A DNA stretch of 9,352 nucleotides, from NCBI GenBank assembly GCA_043801235.1, contig JAZDMF010000385.1, positions 1-9,352 of the forward strand. The letters run 5' to 3'. A program made the translations under genes and the position numbers. The stretch comes from DAOQAK01 sp043801235. GTDB taxonomy: Bacteria > Bacteroidota > Bacteroidia > Bacteroidales > CG2-30-32-10. This document shows, piece after piece, positions 1 to 6,422 of the stretch; the first letter of the stretch is position 1; every line of letters begins with the position of its first letter. The notes beneath the pieces were generated by a model that did not search any database, had not been told where the DNA came from, and saw only the letters and a program-made list of their open reading frames with translations.

Positions 1-231
1 ATTTTTTATAAATCAACTCAGCGAGAATTGAATATATTTTTTTGGATTTTTGAAAATGAAGAAAAATGAAATCTAATGAGGCAATGATTTCTTGCAAAAA
101 TTCAATTTAACTCTTTTGGTGTCCCTATGCTGAAAACAGGAAGAAGTTGTAAGAAAATACGCTGGCAAATTGATGCCATATCTTGGATGTTAAATGTGAG
201 TATCTTTTTTTAACATTTGATATTTGACATT
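1..231. other. AT-rich stretch without a supported gene
   Basis: No convincing gene is visible on either strand. The sequence is AT-rich with low-complexity runs. The only short plus-strand reading frame with an ATG (127-213, 28 residues) has no recognisable motif. The stretch lies downstream of the minus-strand CDGSH gene and could hold the end of its transcript, but I see no GC-rich hairpin followed by a T-run. Confidence 0.4.
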
Positions 232-681
232 TTAATAGTCGCTTCCTTCATCAATTTTGAAATCTGAATCAACATGCGAGCCATCGCAGAAAGGCCTTTT
301 TTTTGTGTAGCCGCAGCGGCAGAGTGATGCAGTACTTTGGGTTTCTATTTCGTTCCCATCGGTATCGGTAATTTTAAATGCACCTTTTACAATGTAAGGC
401 CCGTTTTTTATGATGGAAATTTCGGTTGTTGACTGTCCTGCCTTTTGCTGATCTTTCGGACCTTCATTGTTCCAGTAAAATGTTAATGCATCGGTTGGGC
501 AACTATTTACTGTTGTAATGATTTCATTCGTCAGGGCCTCATTCATTCTTATCCATGGGCGCTCATAGGGAATAAAAACTTTTGGTAACTCGGTGAAACA
601 ATTTGTTGCATGCACGCATAAATCAGGTTTCCATACAACAGTAATCTCGCCATTTGTGTATTTTTTTGTGACTTTTCCCAT
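232..681 (-). CDS. Fer4_19-like plus CDGSH iron-sulfur protein
   Basis: This 149-residue cytoplasmic protein has two iron-sulfur modules and no signal peptide. Residues about 8-70 resemble the divergent Fer4_19 ferredoxin-like domain: conserved Trp17, Cys22, His24, Cys28, the RPWI stretch (41-44) and Cys61-Pro62 before an Ala-Leu pair. Residues about 85-140 form a CDGSH domain. The sequence CRCG(121-124)...PFCDGSH(130-136) fits the family pattern C-x-C-x2-T-x3-P-x-C-D-G-S-H, so Cys121, Cys123, Cys132 and His136 should hold a redox-active, pH-labile 2Fe-2S cluster. Family knowledge suggests electron transfer or iron-sulfur/redox homeostasis; the partner is unknown. It appears monocistronic, with a TAATTTTG box about 28 bp upstream of the ATG. 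Domain calls are firm, the cellular role is not. Confidence 0.88.
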   Translation of the reverse strand: MGKVTKKYTNGEITVVWKPDLCVHATNCFTELPKVFIPYERPWIRMNEALTNEIITTVNSCPTDALTFYWNNEGPKDQQKAGQSTTEISIIKNGPYIVKGAFKITDTDGNEIETQSTASLCRCGYTKKRPFCDGSHVDSDFKIDEGSDY

Positions 682-708
682 GCTGATTTATAGATTTTAA
701 TGAAATGA

Positions 709-741
709 CAAAATTAATATTTAATTGATGGATAATGCAAT
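709..741 (-). promoter_or_regulatory. Putative Bacteroidota promoter of the CDGSH gene
   Basis: Read on the minus strand, 716-709 is TAATTTTG, an exact match to the TAnnTTTG -7 consensus of the Bacteroidota primary sigma factor. ATTG at 741-738 lies 21 bp upstream and is one base off the -33 TTTG. The implied transcript would start near 702, about 20 nt before the start codon at 681. The match is by eye only; such boxes occur by chance in AT-rich DNA. Confidence 0.45.
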
Positions 742-806
742 TTCAGATTCAAATATCAATTAGTTGGATATGGTATACCATTACTCAGTATGTTTTAGTC
801 AATAGA

Positions 807-814
807 TAAATTTG
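807..814 (+). promoter_or_regulatory. Possible -7 box ahead of the truncated swivel-domain gene
   Basis: TAAATTTG matches the TAnnTTTG -7 consensus. No good -33 TTTG is seen about 20 bp upstream. If used, transcription would start near 821 and the palindrome at 835-872 would form a hairpin in the 5' leader just before the ATG at 883. A TATAAT at 816-821 overlaps the downstream side of this box. Confidence 0.25.
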
Positions 815-834
815 GTATAATGCAGGAAAAGTAG

Positions 835-872
835 CTGTAATAGGATCCGCCAACTGGCGGAGACTATTACAG
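835..872. repeat. 38-nt palindrome (hairpin) at a gene truncation point
   Basis: The outer arms CTGTAATAG (835-843) and CTATTACAG (864-872) are perfectly complementary. The inner arms TCCGCCA (846-852) and TGGCGGA (855-861) are also complementary, around the central AC. The two stems are separated by GA on both sides (844-845 and 862-863). As RNA this tandem GA/GA internal loop would be stabilised by sheared G-A pairs. There is no following T-run, so it is not a standard terminator. It looks like a REP-like palindromic intergenic repeat or a small non-autonomous element. The left arm supplies TAA and TAG stops in the frame of the downstream gene. Confidence 0.75.
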
Positions 873-882
873 ATATAAGGAA

Positions 883-1269
883 ATGGGACAGTATGCTTTT
901 GATAACCTGAAATGCTATGAGGGTTTTGCGAAGAATGCGAAACCCGGTGAGATAATTATCACTGCCAAGAATTTTGGTACAGGCAGTTCGCGCCAGAAGG
1001 CCGTGGATTGTTTCCTTTCGCTTGGAGTTTCATGTATTCTTGCTGAATCATATGACGCTATTTATGAAAGAAATGCAATTAATGCCGCCATGCCTATCTT
1101 AACTTATAGCCCTGAAAAGCTTGCATCTATCGATTTGCAGGATGGCGATAAAATAAAAGTTGATATGGTTCAGAGAAAAGTAACGAATTTTAAAAACAAT
1201 AAAACAGCTGATATTGATAAGTTCACCAATGTCCAGATAGAGATATACAGGAATAGCGGACTTTTGTAA
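883..1269 (+). CDS. Aconitase/LeuD-type swivel-domain protein, N-terminally truncated
   Basis: The 128-residue product matches the C-terminal two thirds of the 3-isopropylmalate dehydratase small subunit (LeuD) and aconitase swivel domain. Diagnostic stretches are KPGEII (20-25), KNFGTGSSR (29-37), which replaces the more usual NFGCGSSR, and YERNAIN (61-67), followed by a PIL turn. Family members usually run to about 160-200 residues and begin with a TD-x-IIP segment; about 35-40 N-terminal residues are missing here. The frame reads upstream of the ATG through residues resembling the family (YKEMGQYAF) to about 874. It then enters a 38-nt palindrome and meets TAA and TAG at 838-843. AAGG at 877-880 could serve as a weak ribosome site. 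No large-subunit (LeuC) gene is nearby. It is probably a gene remnant or the tail of a larger fused aconitase-family protein; retained activity is doubtful. Confidence 0.75.
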   Translation: MGQYAFDNLKCYEGFAKNAKPGEIIITAKNFGTGSSRQKAVDCFLSLGVSCILAESYDAIYERNAINAAMPILTYSPEKLASIDLQDGDKIKVDMVQRKVTNFKNNKTADIDKFTNVQIEIYRNSGLL

Positions 1270-1454
1270 TTGGCATTTTACGTAATATTTATTTTATAAA
1301 TTTATTTCGGATTGATGATTTTACATTACGGATTTTTCTATAAGAAATTTAATCAGCAATTAAAAAATTCGCAATCTGAAAACATTCAAAAGTGAAAAAT
1401 ACACATTCGGTTATAAAAAAAATTACGAAAAGCATTAAATTTTTTCAGTTTTTT

Positions 1455-2040
1455 TTACTGATCTTTAATTTTTATCTTTATATCATGTGGCGCTGTTTCA
1501 GTACCTCCGAAATATGGAAAGCACCTGAATTTTGACAGGCTGTCACAACTGCATCCGCGGGGAATTGTATCAACGGGTAATTCATTTACCTGGAAAAAGT
1601 AACTACTTTGTGAAATTTTTATCATGCAGTAAATTTCTTCACCTATCTTCACATTTGTCAATAACTGTTTGCGGACGATACCATCGCTGTAACAATATGC
1701 ATGAAGTTCAAGTTGTCCTTTCATCCATCGCCAGCCAAAACGTGCGCTGTTTTCGTGAATTGCAGAGCCGCAATCGGTAAACCCGTACAGCTTGTTGATA
1801 TCGCACTGATTCAGCGAATCGGATGTTTCATAAACCGCGCTGCTGTCGAATTTCACTATGAATCTTATGATATCTACCGTTGTGTTTTCAAATAAAGGTG
1901 CATTGCACTCATGATCTCCGGCTTTAATTGTATAAACTTCAAACCCATCCTCTTCAGGTTGTTTTTCGCAAGCAGTGATAAAAAGAATGATAAGTAATAA
2001 ATAAAAAAACTTTAATTTATTTTTCGTAGAAATGTTTCAT
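1455..2040 (-). CDS. Conserved Bacteroidota-type lipoprotein, frameshifted in its signal peptide
   Basis: The long open frame runs from 2036 down to 1455 but has no ATG, GTG or TTG before a GTG at 1856, which would delete the signal peptide. An ATG at 2040-2038 with a strong ribosome site (AAAGGAGGG at 2057-2049) reads six more codons and stops at TAA (2019-2017). Removing one A from the five-A run (T-run 2020-2024 on the plus strand) joins the two frames. The result is a 194-residue protein with a positively charged start, a hydrophobic core and lipobox FITAC (Cys24), followed by an acidic stretch (EKQPEED) that could favour surface export. The mature part has several Cys residues, an FGWRW motif and a PYFGG motif near the C-terminus. 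Function is unknown. It may be a recent pseudogene, a sequencing or assembly indel, or a slippage-controlled gene. Confidence 0.7.
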
Positions 2041-2048
2041 TATTGTTG

Positions 2049-2057
2049 CCCTCCTTT
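2049..2057 (-). promoter_or_regulatory. Strong ribosome binding site that supports the ATG at 2040
   Basis: On the minus strand AAAGGAGGG lies 8 nt before the ATG at 2040-2038. Such strong Shine-Dalgarno sites are uncommon in this phylum. It argues that the true start of the frameshifted lipoprotein gene is this ATG and not the internal GTG at 1856. Confidence 0.6.
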
Positions 2058-2066
2058 CGTTTTTCT

Positions 2067-2098
2067 TAAATATACGAAATTTATACAGGAAAATCAAT
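2067..2098 (-). promoter_or_regulatory. Putative promoter of the frameshifted lipoprotein gene
   Basis: On the minus strand TATATTTA (2074-2067) is one base off the TAnnTTTG -7 box, and ATTG (2098-2095) lies 20 bp upstream as a near-match to the -33 TTTG. The same TATATTTA and ATTG pairing appears before the DUF6340-type gene at 5265-5294. The call is by eye. Confidence 0.35.
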
Positions 2099-2192
2099 AG
2101 TTTTAAGCAAAATCAAACCTGAATTAATAGAGGTGGTGTTAAAGGGTAAGAATCGATAGATTAAATACAAGTAAAGCGATACTAAGGAATGA

Positions 2193-3029
2193 TCATTCAG
2201 ATTTATAATAAATGATTTTTTTTCCGTCCCATTTGTAATACCATTTGGAATATTCCCATTTAACAATGGCTGGATTGTAATCCGGCGTGGCAATATAGGC
2301 TTCGGCTCTTTCAATAATCAATGTGTTGATGTTTCCTGCGTGGTCATCAGGAAGTATAAGTTTATCTTTATGTACAGCCCCTCCCTCACCTGCATATATA
2401 TCTAATTTGAAAAGTGAATCCAGTGTGTTGTCATGAAACCGCAGGTAAAATTCCCCATTTCCTATGTTTCCGTCCATAAAGGAGTCGGTTAAACAAATTG
2501 CAGTAAGGGGCGGAGAAAACAGGTTGAAAGTTTTTACGAAGGCTGAATCGAAAAGATACTGGTTGTTTGTCCTGAATTTAAGCTCGGAAATTTTCTTATC
2601 GTTCTTTGCCACCCTGAATTCAACGCGGCTGTTCTTCAGCATATAATCCCAGTCGGATCCGTTAAAATAAGTATTACAGTATGTTAAAAAGATTTCCGGA
2701 ACACTATCACCGTCAAGGTCATCTTCAAGAAAGATGTCTGAAATAAGCGCACCCCAGATATAACCCGTATCAAGATCGTATATCACCTGATACCAGTAAT
2801 CATCAATATTGCTTATCTTTTCTGCTTTTGAAGCTTTTTGAATTACACCGACCTTTGTGCCGATGGGAAGTATGTGTTTTATTGAACCCTGCTGGTTTGG
2901 GGCATTGCGGATAAGGACATTGTCGCCATATACTGCGTGAATGCCTTTTGCGAGGTTGCGCAAAGGAAGTTGTGAATACACATGTGGCAGAATGTAAATC
3001 GTAAGAGCAAAAATTATAAACTTTTTCAT
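2193..3029 (-). CDS. Secreted SH3b-domain protein
   Basis: The 278-residue protein starts with a Sec signal peptide (MKKF, then a hydrophobic core) with likely cleavage after VYS, leaving Gln20 first. Residues about 31-98 form a bacterial SH3 (SH3b) fold: a start typical of the family (VYGDNVLIRNAP), a variable middle, and the YWYQVIYD...GYIWG stretch that closes it. SH3b domains often bind cell-wall peptides or serve as targeting modules. Next comes an acidic DDLDGDSVPEIF segment (103-114) that resembles VCBS/FG-GAP calcium-binding loops. The C-terminal 160 residues are not recognised and hold no visible catalytic motif. It is periplasmic, or possibly exported. It is divergent from the membrane-protein gene at 3068 with 38 bp between starts. 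The start choice is supported by the signal peptide. Confidence 0.85.
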   Translation of the reverse strand: MKKFIIFALTIYILPHVYSQLPLRNLAKGIHAVYGDNVLIRNAPNQQGSIKHILPIGTKVGVIQKASKAEKISNIDDYWYQVIYDLDTGYIWGALISDIFLEDDLDGDSVPEIFLTYCNTYFNGSDWDYMLKNSRVEFRVAKNDKKISELKFRTNNQYLFDSAFVKTFNLFSPPLTAICLTDSFMDGNIGNGEFYLRFHDNTLDSLFKLDIYAGEGGAVHKDKLILPDDHAGNINTLIIERAEAYIATPDYNPAIVKWEYSKWYYKWDGKKIIYYKSE

Positions 3030-3067
3030 TGTACATAATTTCTATAAATTTACACAAAAAAAAATAC

Positions 3068-4033
3068 ATGAAAAGAAAAATTGAAGTACTGCTAAATCCA
3101 CTTTTTATTGTTTCCATCGTTCTGCTTTTATTTAACGATTTTATACTTAAACATAATTTTCATAATTTCATTACCGGCAAACTATCTGATTTTACAGGGC
3201 TTTTCGCTTTCACACTTTTTTTAGCAGCGATATTTCCAAAGTATAAAAAATTTGTTTCAGTATTTATAATTATTTTTTTCATCTTCTGGAAATCGCCTCT
3301 TTCGCAGCCTTTGATTGATTCCTGGAATTCAATAATCTTATATTCTGTTGGAAGAACAGTTGATTATTCCGATCTTATCGCTTTACCTATTGTGTGGCTT
3401 GCATATAAGTTCAGTTTATATGAAAGAAAGATAATTTTAAAAAAATACCTGACAGTTCCTGTAGCAATGCTTGCACTTTTTTCCTTCTGTGCTACAAGCT
3501 ACATGCACGTTTACCAGATCAACAAATCGTTTGAAATAGCATTGTCTAAGCAGGAAGTGATCAAAAGGATCAATGATATCTGCAGAACTTGTGAAAATTA
3601 TTTACCCCTTTCAACCGATGTGCAGCGGGCAGACACATCATTCGTGAATGTTGATATGGATACGGTTTATTATTCTGTGACAGGATACTCACATTATGAT
3701 GATACCTTATGGAATTATGACAGAAACGGACAGAAAACGTGTATTGATACTATTTATCACTATAAATATATTGACAAGGATACCATGTATGTAGGCAACA
3801 GCGGTTTTTTTATTTTGCATTATAATGTTAAGGATTACCTGGAACTTAAAGAAGAAAATTATTGCGGTTGCGTTGAAGCACGATGCAGGATATCAGGGAT
3901 TGGTAATAAATCAGTGCTTACATTCATCACTGCTGATGCTGGCCCATGCACATACATAAAGGCCGGGGATGATGGGGCAGAACAACTTATCAATGCTTTT
4001 GAAAAAGGAATAATTGAACGCATAAAGCATTAG
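3068..4033 (+). CDS. Multi-spanning membrane protein with soluble C-terminal domain
   Basis: The 321-residue product starts at ATG 3068; a TTG at 3029 in the same frame would add 13 residues and overlap the divergent gene's start codon. About five hydrophobic segments are visible (roughly 11-28, 42-57, 62-74, 102-115 and 127-144). Between them lie motifs that look conserved in a widespread uncharacterised membrane family: TGKLSDFTGLFAF (36-48) and GRTVDYSDLIALP (95-107). The remaining 175 residues are hydrophilic and hold two Cys-rich spots (CRTC and CGCVEARC), compatible with a periplasmic domain with disulfides. No enzymatic motif is seen. It is convergent with the lipoprotein gene at 4044, with 10 bp between stops and no visible terminator. 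The membrane-protein call is firm; function is unknown. Confidence 0.8.
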   Translation: MKRKIEVLLNPLFIVSIVLLLFNDFILKHNFHNFITGKLSDFTGLFAFTLFLAAIFPKYKKFVSVFIIIFFIFWKSPLSQPLIDSWNSIILYSVGRTVDYSDLIALPIVWLAYKFSLYERKIILKKYLTVPVAMLALFSFCATSYMHVYQINKSFEIALSKQEVIKRINDICRTCENYLPLSTDVQRADTSFVNVDMDTVYYSVTGYSHYDDTLWNYDRNGQKTCIDTIYHYKYIDKDTMYVGNSGFFILHYNVKDYLELKEENYCGCVEARCRISGIGNKSVLTFITADAGPCTYIKAGDDGAEQLINAFEKGIIERIKH

Positions 4034-4043
4034 CGGAGATACT

Positions 4044-4484
4044 TCAAACATCAGCTCTTTCAAGGTAAAGAATTTCTTTATTCGATCCGTTAATGAATGT
4101 CCAGTTCATGGCGTTGTACCCTTTCCTGTCTATTGTGGCCTGGTAAGTGCTCGTTCCGTTGTAAAACTCTATCTGTCCTGATGTATTGATGAACCAAAAG
4201 CAATACCCGCCGGAACCTAAAGCTGTCATAAGGTATGGAGTATAAGTGCTGTCGCTGTCATAAAAGCAGTCGTTTTCGGCATCAACAAATTCCTGGTCAT
4301 AAAGCAGGAAATAACCTGCATCCCGATGTGAACTGATCAAAGCGCCGCTGCTATTATCAATGTCATCCACGTTGATAACTTCCCAAACTCCATGGAATTT
4401 GTGAAGATTTGTTTTTGCTTTTTCGCATGAACAAAAAATGATGCTTATCATTAATATGTTCAGTAAAATATATTTTGTTTTCAT
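4044..4484 (-). CDS. Small lipoprotein, lipocalin-like start
   Basis: The 146-residue protein has a lipoprotein signal peptide with lipobox IFCSC, so Cys20 should be lipidated. The mature part opens with FHGVWEVINVDD, a pattern common at the first strand of lipocalin-like domains in Bacteroidota. Further alternating strands follow up to a terminal EILYLERADV, which suits a small beta-barrel or sandwich. No ligand or catalytic residues can be named. It lies 9 bp downstream of the barrel gene on the same strand, so the two are probably one transcript. The product likely sits in the outer membrane near that barrel. The lipoprotein call is firm, the lipocalin similarity tentative. Confidence 0.8.
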   Translation of the reverse strand: MKTKYILLNILMISIIFCSCEKAKTNLHKFHGVWEVINVDDIDNSSGALISSHRDAGYFLLYDQEFVDAENDCFYDSDSTYTPYLMTALGSGGYCFWFINTSGQIEFYNGTSTYQATIDRKGYNAMNWTFINGSNKEILYLERADV

Positions 4485-4493
4485 AGGTCAGGT

Positions 4494-5204
4494 TTATTTC
4501 ATTTTCATGAATGATATAAAGGCATTAACTCCAAAGTTTGAAATTTGATAATAGTAGGTATTTGTATACGTGTCAGTAAGGGTAGGGTATTTATAAAAGA
4601 GCAACCCCTGTGCATAGGGCTGGATCCTGAGGGCAATCCTTTCGGTAATCTTCAAAGGATAACTGATGTTTACAGTAAGCCCTTCAACGATATTACCTTT
4701 TGTGTCATACATTTTTTCCCAGCTGGCATTATTAAAACTACTTTCCGGTCCAATCTTTTTCTTCACCTTAAAACTTCCGATATCGAAAGTTATTCCCATT
4801 TTGAGTCTTTTGTAAAGCGAAAAATAAAAACCAAAACTAAATGTGTTTAGTCTGGCTTTTACATTTCTCAAATTGTATTCTGTTTCACCTGAACCGGTGG
4901 CAATCCCTTTGGCACGTGCAACAACATGTTTGTTGTTCCAGCCAAGAATCATCCCTGACCTGGGGCCTCCGATGCGCCAGTCGATATACAATCCTCTGAA
5001 AAACTCGGGCATGTCATATGGTTTTTCTATGTCGGGATTCAGCTGATTGAACTGGTACAAGGGAATTTCAAGATTGCTGAGAGGTTTAAACATATGACCA
5101 TAGGTCCATCCGATATTGAGTGATCTTACGTATTGTGCTTCTGCATGATAGCTGAATATTAACAGCAACAGAACTGCCGGAATAATTCGTTTGATGTTTT
5201 TCAT
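4494..5204 (-). CDS. Outer-membrane beta-barrel protein
   Basis: The 236-residue product has a Sec signal peptide with cleavage after AEA, leaving Gln24. Amphipathic beta-strand pattern covers the rest: alternating aromatic and polar residues such as LNIGWTYGHMF, FSFGFYFSLY, MGITFDIGSF and GVNAFISFMKMK. The length suits an 8- to 10-strand barrel. The C-terminus does not end in the Phe/Trp typical of BamA-recognised barrels but in FMKMK, so the barrel call rests on strand pattern. Two Gly-rich loops (GGPRSG and TGSGETE) are likely surface exposed. It is the first gene of a likely two-gene unit with the lipoprotein at 4044-4484, under a TATCTTTG box just upstream. The role could be transport, adhesion or structure. 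Confidence 0.8.
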   Translation of the reverse strand: MKNIKRIIPAVLLLLIFSYHAEAQYVRSLNIGWTYGHMFKPLSNLEIPLYQFNQLNPDIEKPYDMPEFFRGLYIDWRIGGPRSGMILGWNNKHVVARAKGIATGSGETEYNLRNVKARLNTFSFGFYFSLYKRLKMGITFDIGSFKVKKKIGPESSFNNASWEKMYDTKGNIVEGLTVNISYPLKITERIALRIQPYAQGLLFYKYPTLTDTYTNTYYYQISNFGVNAFISFMKMK

Positions 5205-5220
5205 ATTGATTTATTTTCAC

Positions 5221-5228
5221 CAAAGATA
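5221..5228 (-). promoter_or_regulatory. -7 box of the barrel and lipoprotein unit
   Basis: On the minus strand 5228-5221 reads TATCTTTG, an exact TAnnTTTG -7 box, 16 bp before the ATG at 5204. No clear -33 TTTG is seen; the upstream stretch is a long T/A run. The implied 5' leader is only about 10 nt. Confidence 0.4.
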
Positions 5229-5264
5229 AAAAAAAGAAAAATATTGTTTTTTAAAAAAATCTGC

Positions 5265-5294
5265 ATTGTGAGTGAATCAAAATTGGTATATTTA
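5265..5294 (+). promoter_or_regulatory. Putative promoter of the DUF6340-type gene
   Basis: ATTG at 5265-5268 and TATATTTA at 5287-5294 are separated by 18 bp, each one base off the -33 TTTG and -7 TAnnTTTG elements. Transcription would start near 5300, about 28 nt before the ATG at 5328. This and the opposite-strand box at 5221-5228 make the 123-bp gap a divergent promoter region. Confidence 0.35.
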
Positions 5295-5327
5295 TTGCCT
5301 TAATTAAAAATACCAAAACAAATAATT

Positions 5328-6404
5328 ATGAAAACCATAAAATCCATAAACTTAAGAACAGGAGTGATGTCATTGATTTTTTTAGTTTTTTATATAACAC
5401 TCTTATCATCCTGTGGAACCACTTCAGGCGTTTCAATGGAAGTTCTGGTTCCCGCGCAGATCAATCTTCCCAAACATATTAAAAAAGTTGGCGTCCTTAA
5501 CAGGTCAATGCCTGCAAAAGGAGATTGGGTTACAAATGTGCTTGAAGGATTTATTTCCGGCGAATCCATCATGGCCGATAAAGATGCTTCCATTAATTGT
5601 GTGCAGGGACTGGTCGATATACTGAATGAGAATCCGCGGCTCGGGGCTGTTCTTGTAACTGCCCAGAAGCTTAAAGGTACGGGCACCCGCGAATGGCCGG
5701 ATGCACTTGCATGGACTACGGTCGATTCTTTATGCAAAGCTTATAATGTTGATGCTATTGTATCGCTCGAAACTTTCGACTCGGATATTTTATTCAGCAC
5801 AGGCAAGAACCTTGTGAAAACAACCATCGATAAAAAGGATACTATGGTCAATGAATTTTTTTCCGATTTGAAAGTCAATGTAAATGCAGGATGGAGAATA
5901 TATGATAATGTGGATAAGAAACAGGTTGATCAGAATTTATTTGTTGACGAAAAGGGATGGCTTACCAAAGGATGGACGGCCGATGAAGCGTTAAAAAAAC
6001 TGCCCGCAAAGCGTGATGCCATTAACGGCGCTGGCTTGTTTGCAGGCGACCAGTATGGAATCCGGATTTCACCTGCATGGACAAATGTATATCGCAGTTA
6101 TTTCACCAAAGGCAAAAAACAGGATGGATTCAAGCAGGCTAAAAAATGGGTTAAGCAGCAAAACTGGGAACAGGCTGTAAATATCTGGACCAACATTGCC
6201 AAAACTTCCGACAGCAAAAATGTCGGACGCGCATACTATAATCTTGCTGTTGCTTCGGAAGTAGACGGCGATCTGGAAACAGCTTATACATATGTAAAAA
6301 AGGCTCTCGAAGTATATGGAAATAAAAATGCACGGACTTATATGAATATTCTCAATGTTCGCATTCAGGATCAGGATAAGTTGAAAGAACAGATGGGAAA
6401 TTAG
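5328..6404 (+). CDS. DUF6340-type lipoprotein with C-terminal TPR-like repeats
   Basis: The 358-residue protein has a lipoprotein signal peptide with lipobox LLSSC; Cys29 should be lipidated. The order of parts is as follows: a start with the VLVPAQINLPKHIKKVGVLNRS pattern at residues 39-60, which is characteristic of a Bacteroidales lipoprotein family I recall as DUF6340; a middle part with DAIVSLETFDSDI, which fits an alpha/beta domain; and a helical C-terminus (about 262-335) with two TPR-like units ending in GRAYYNLAVASEVDGDLETA. TPR helices suggest protein contacts; no enzymatic site is visible. It stands alone: the barrel gene is divergent, and 429 bp of gene-free DNA follow. The family assignment is from memory of its motif pattern. 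Confidence 0.82.
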   Translation: MKTIKSINLRTGVMSLIFLVFYITLLSSCGTTSGVSMEVLVPAQINLPKHIKKVGVLNRSMPAKGDWVTNVLEGFISGESIMADKDASINCVQGLVDILNENPRLGAVLVTAQKLKGTGTREWPDALAWTTVDSLCKAYNVDAIVSLETFDSDILFSTGKNLVKTTIDKKDTMVNEFFSDLKVNVNAGWRIYDNVDKKQVDQNLFVDEKGWLTKGWTADEALKKLPAKRDAINGAGLFAGDQYGIRISPAWTNVYRSYFTKGKKQDGFKQAKKWVKQQNWEQAVNIWTNIAKTSDSKNVGRAYYNLAVASEVDGDLETAYTYVKKALEVYGNKNARTYMNILNVRIQDQDKLKEQMGN

Positions 6405-6406
6405 AA

Positions 6407-6422
6407 ATTCAGAGTTCTGAAT
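6407..6422 (+). repeat. Small hairpin after the DUF6340-type gene
   Basis: ATTCAGA (6407-6413) and TCTGAAT (6416-6422) pair around GT, starting 3 nt after the stop codon. TTCTG and CAGAA (6415-6428) can form an alternative overlapping stem. There is no following T-run, so it does not qualify as an intrinsic terminator; it may protect the mRNA 3' end. Confidence 0.4.

Noticed and set aside
127..213. Short ATG frame of 28 residues near the left edge
   Set aside because: It is too short, without recognisable motif or upstream signals. It could be a decayed gene end but this cannot be supported.
816..821. TATAAT as a sigma70-type -10 box
   Set aside because: Bacteroidota promoters do not follow the E. 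coli -10/-35 form, no TTGACA-like element is spaced correctly, and AT-rich spacer gives such hexamers by chance.
835..872. Palindrome as a factor-independent terminator for the upstream region
   Set aside because: No T-run follows in either direction that fits a terminator, and no plus-strand gene lies upstream for it to end.
1455..1856. GTG at 1856 as the real start of the lipoprotein gene
   Set aside because: The frame continues upstream through a convincing lipobox and signal peptide, and a strong ribosome site precedes the ATG at 2040. The GTG lies inside the mature domain.
3029..3067. TTG start at 3029 for the membrane protein, adding 13 residues
   Set aside because: It would overlap the start codon of the divergent SH3b gene and add a charged, non-conserved extension. 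ATG 3068 followed by MKRK and a membrane helix is more natural.
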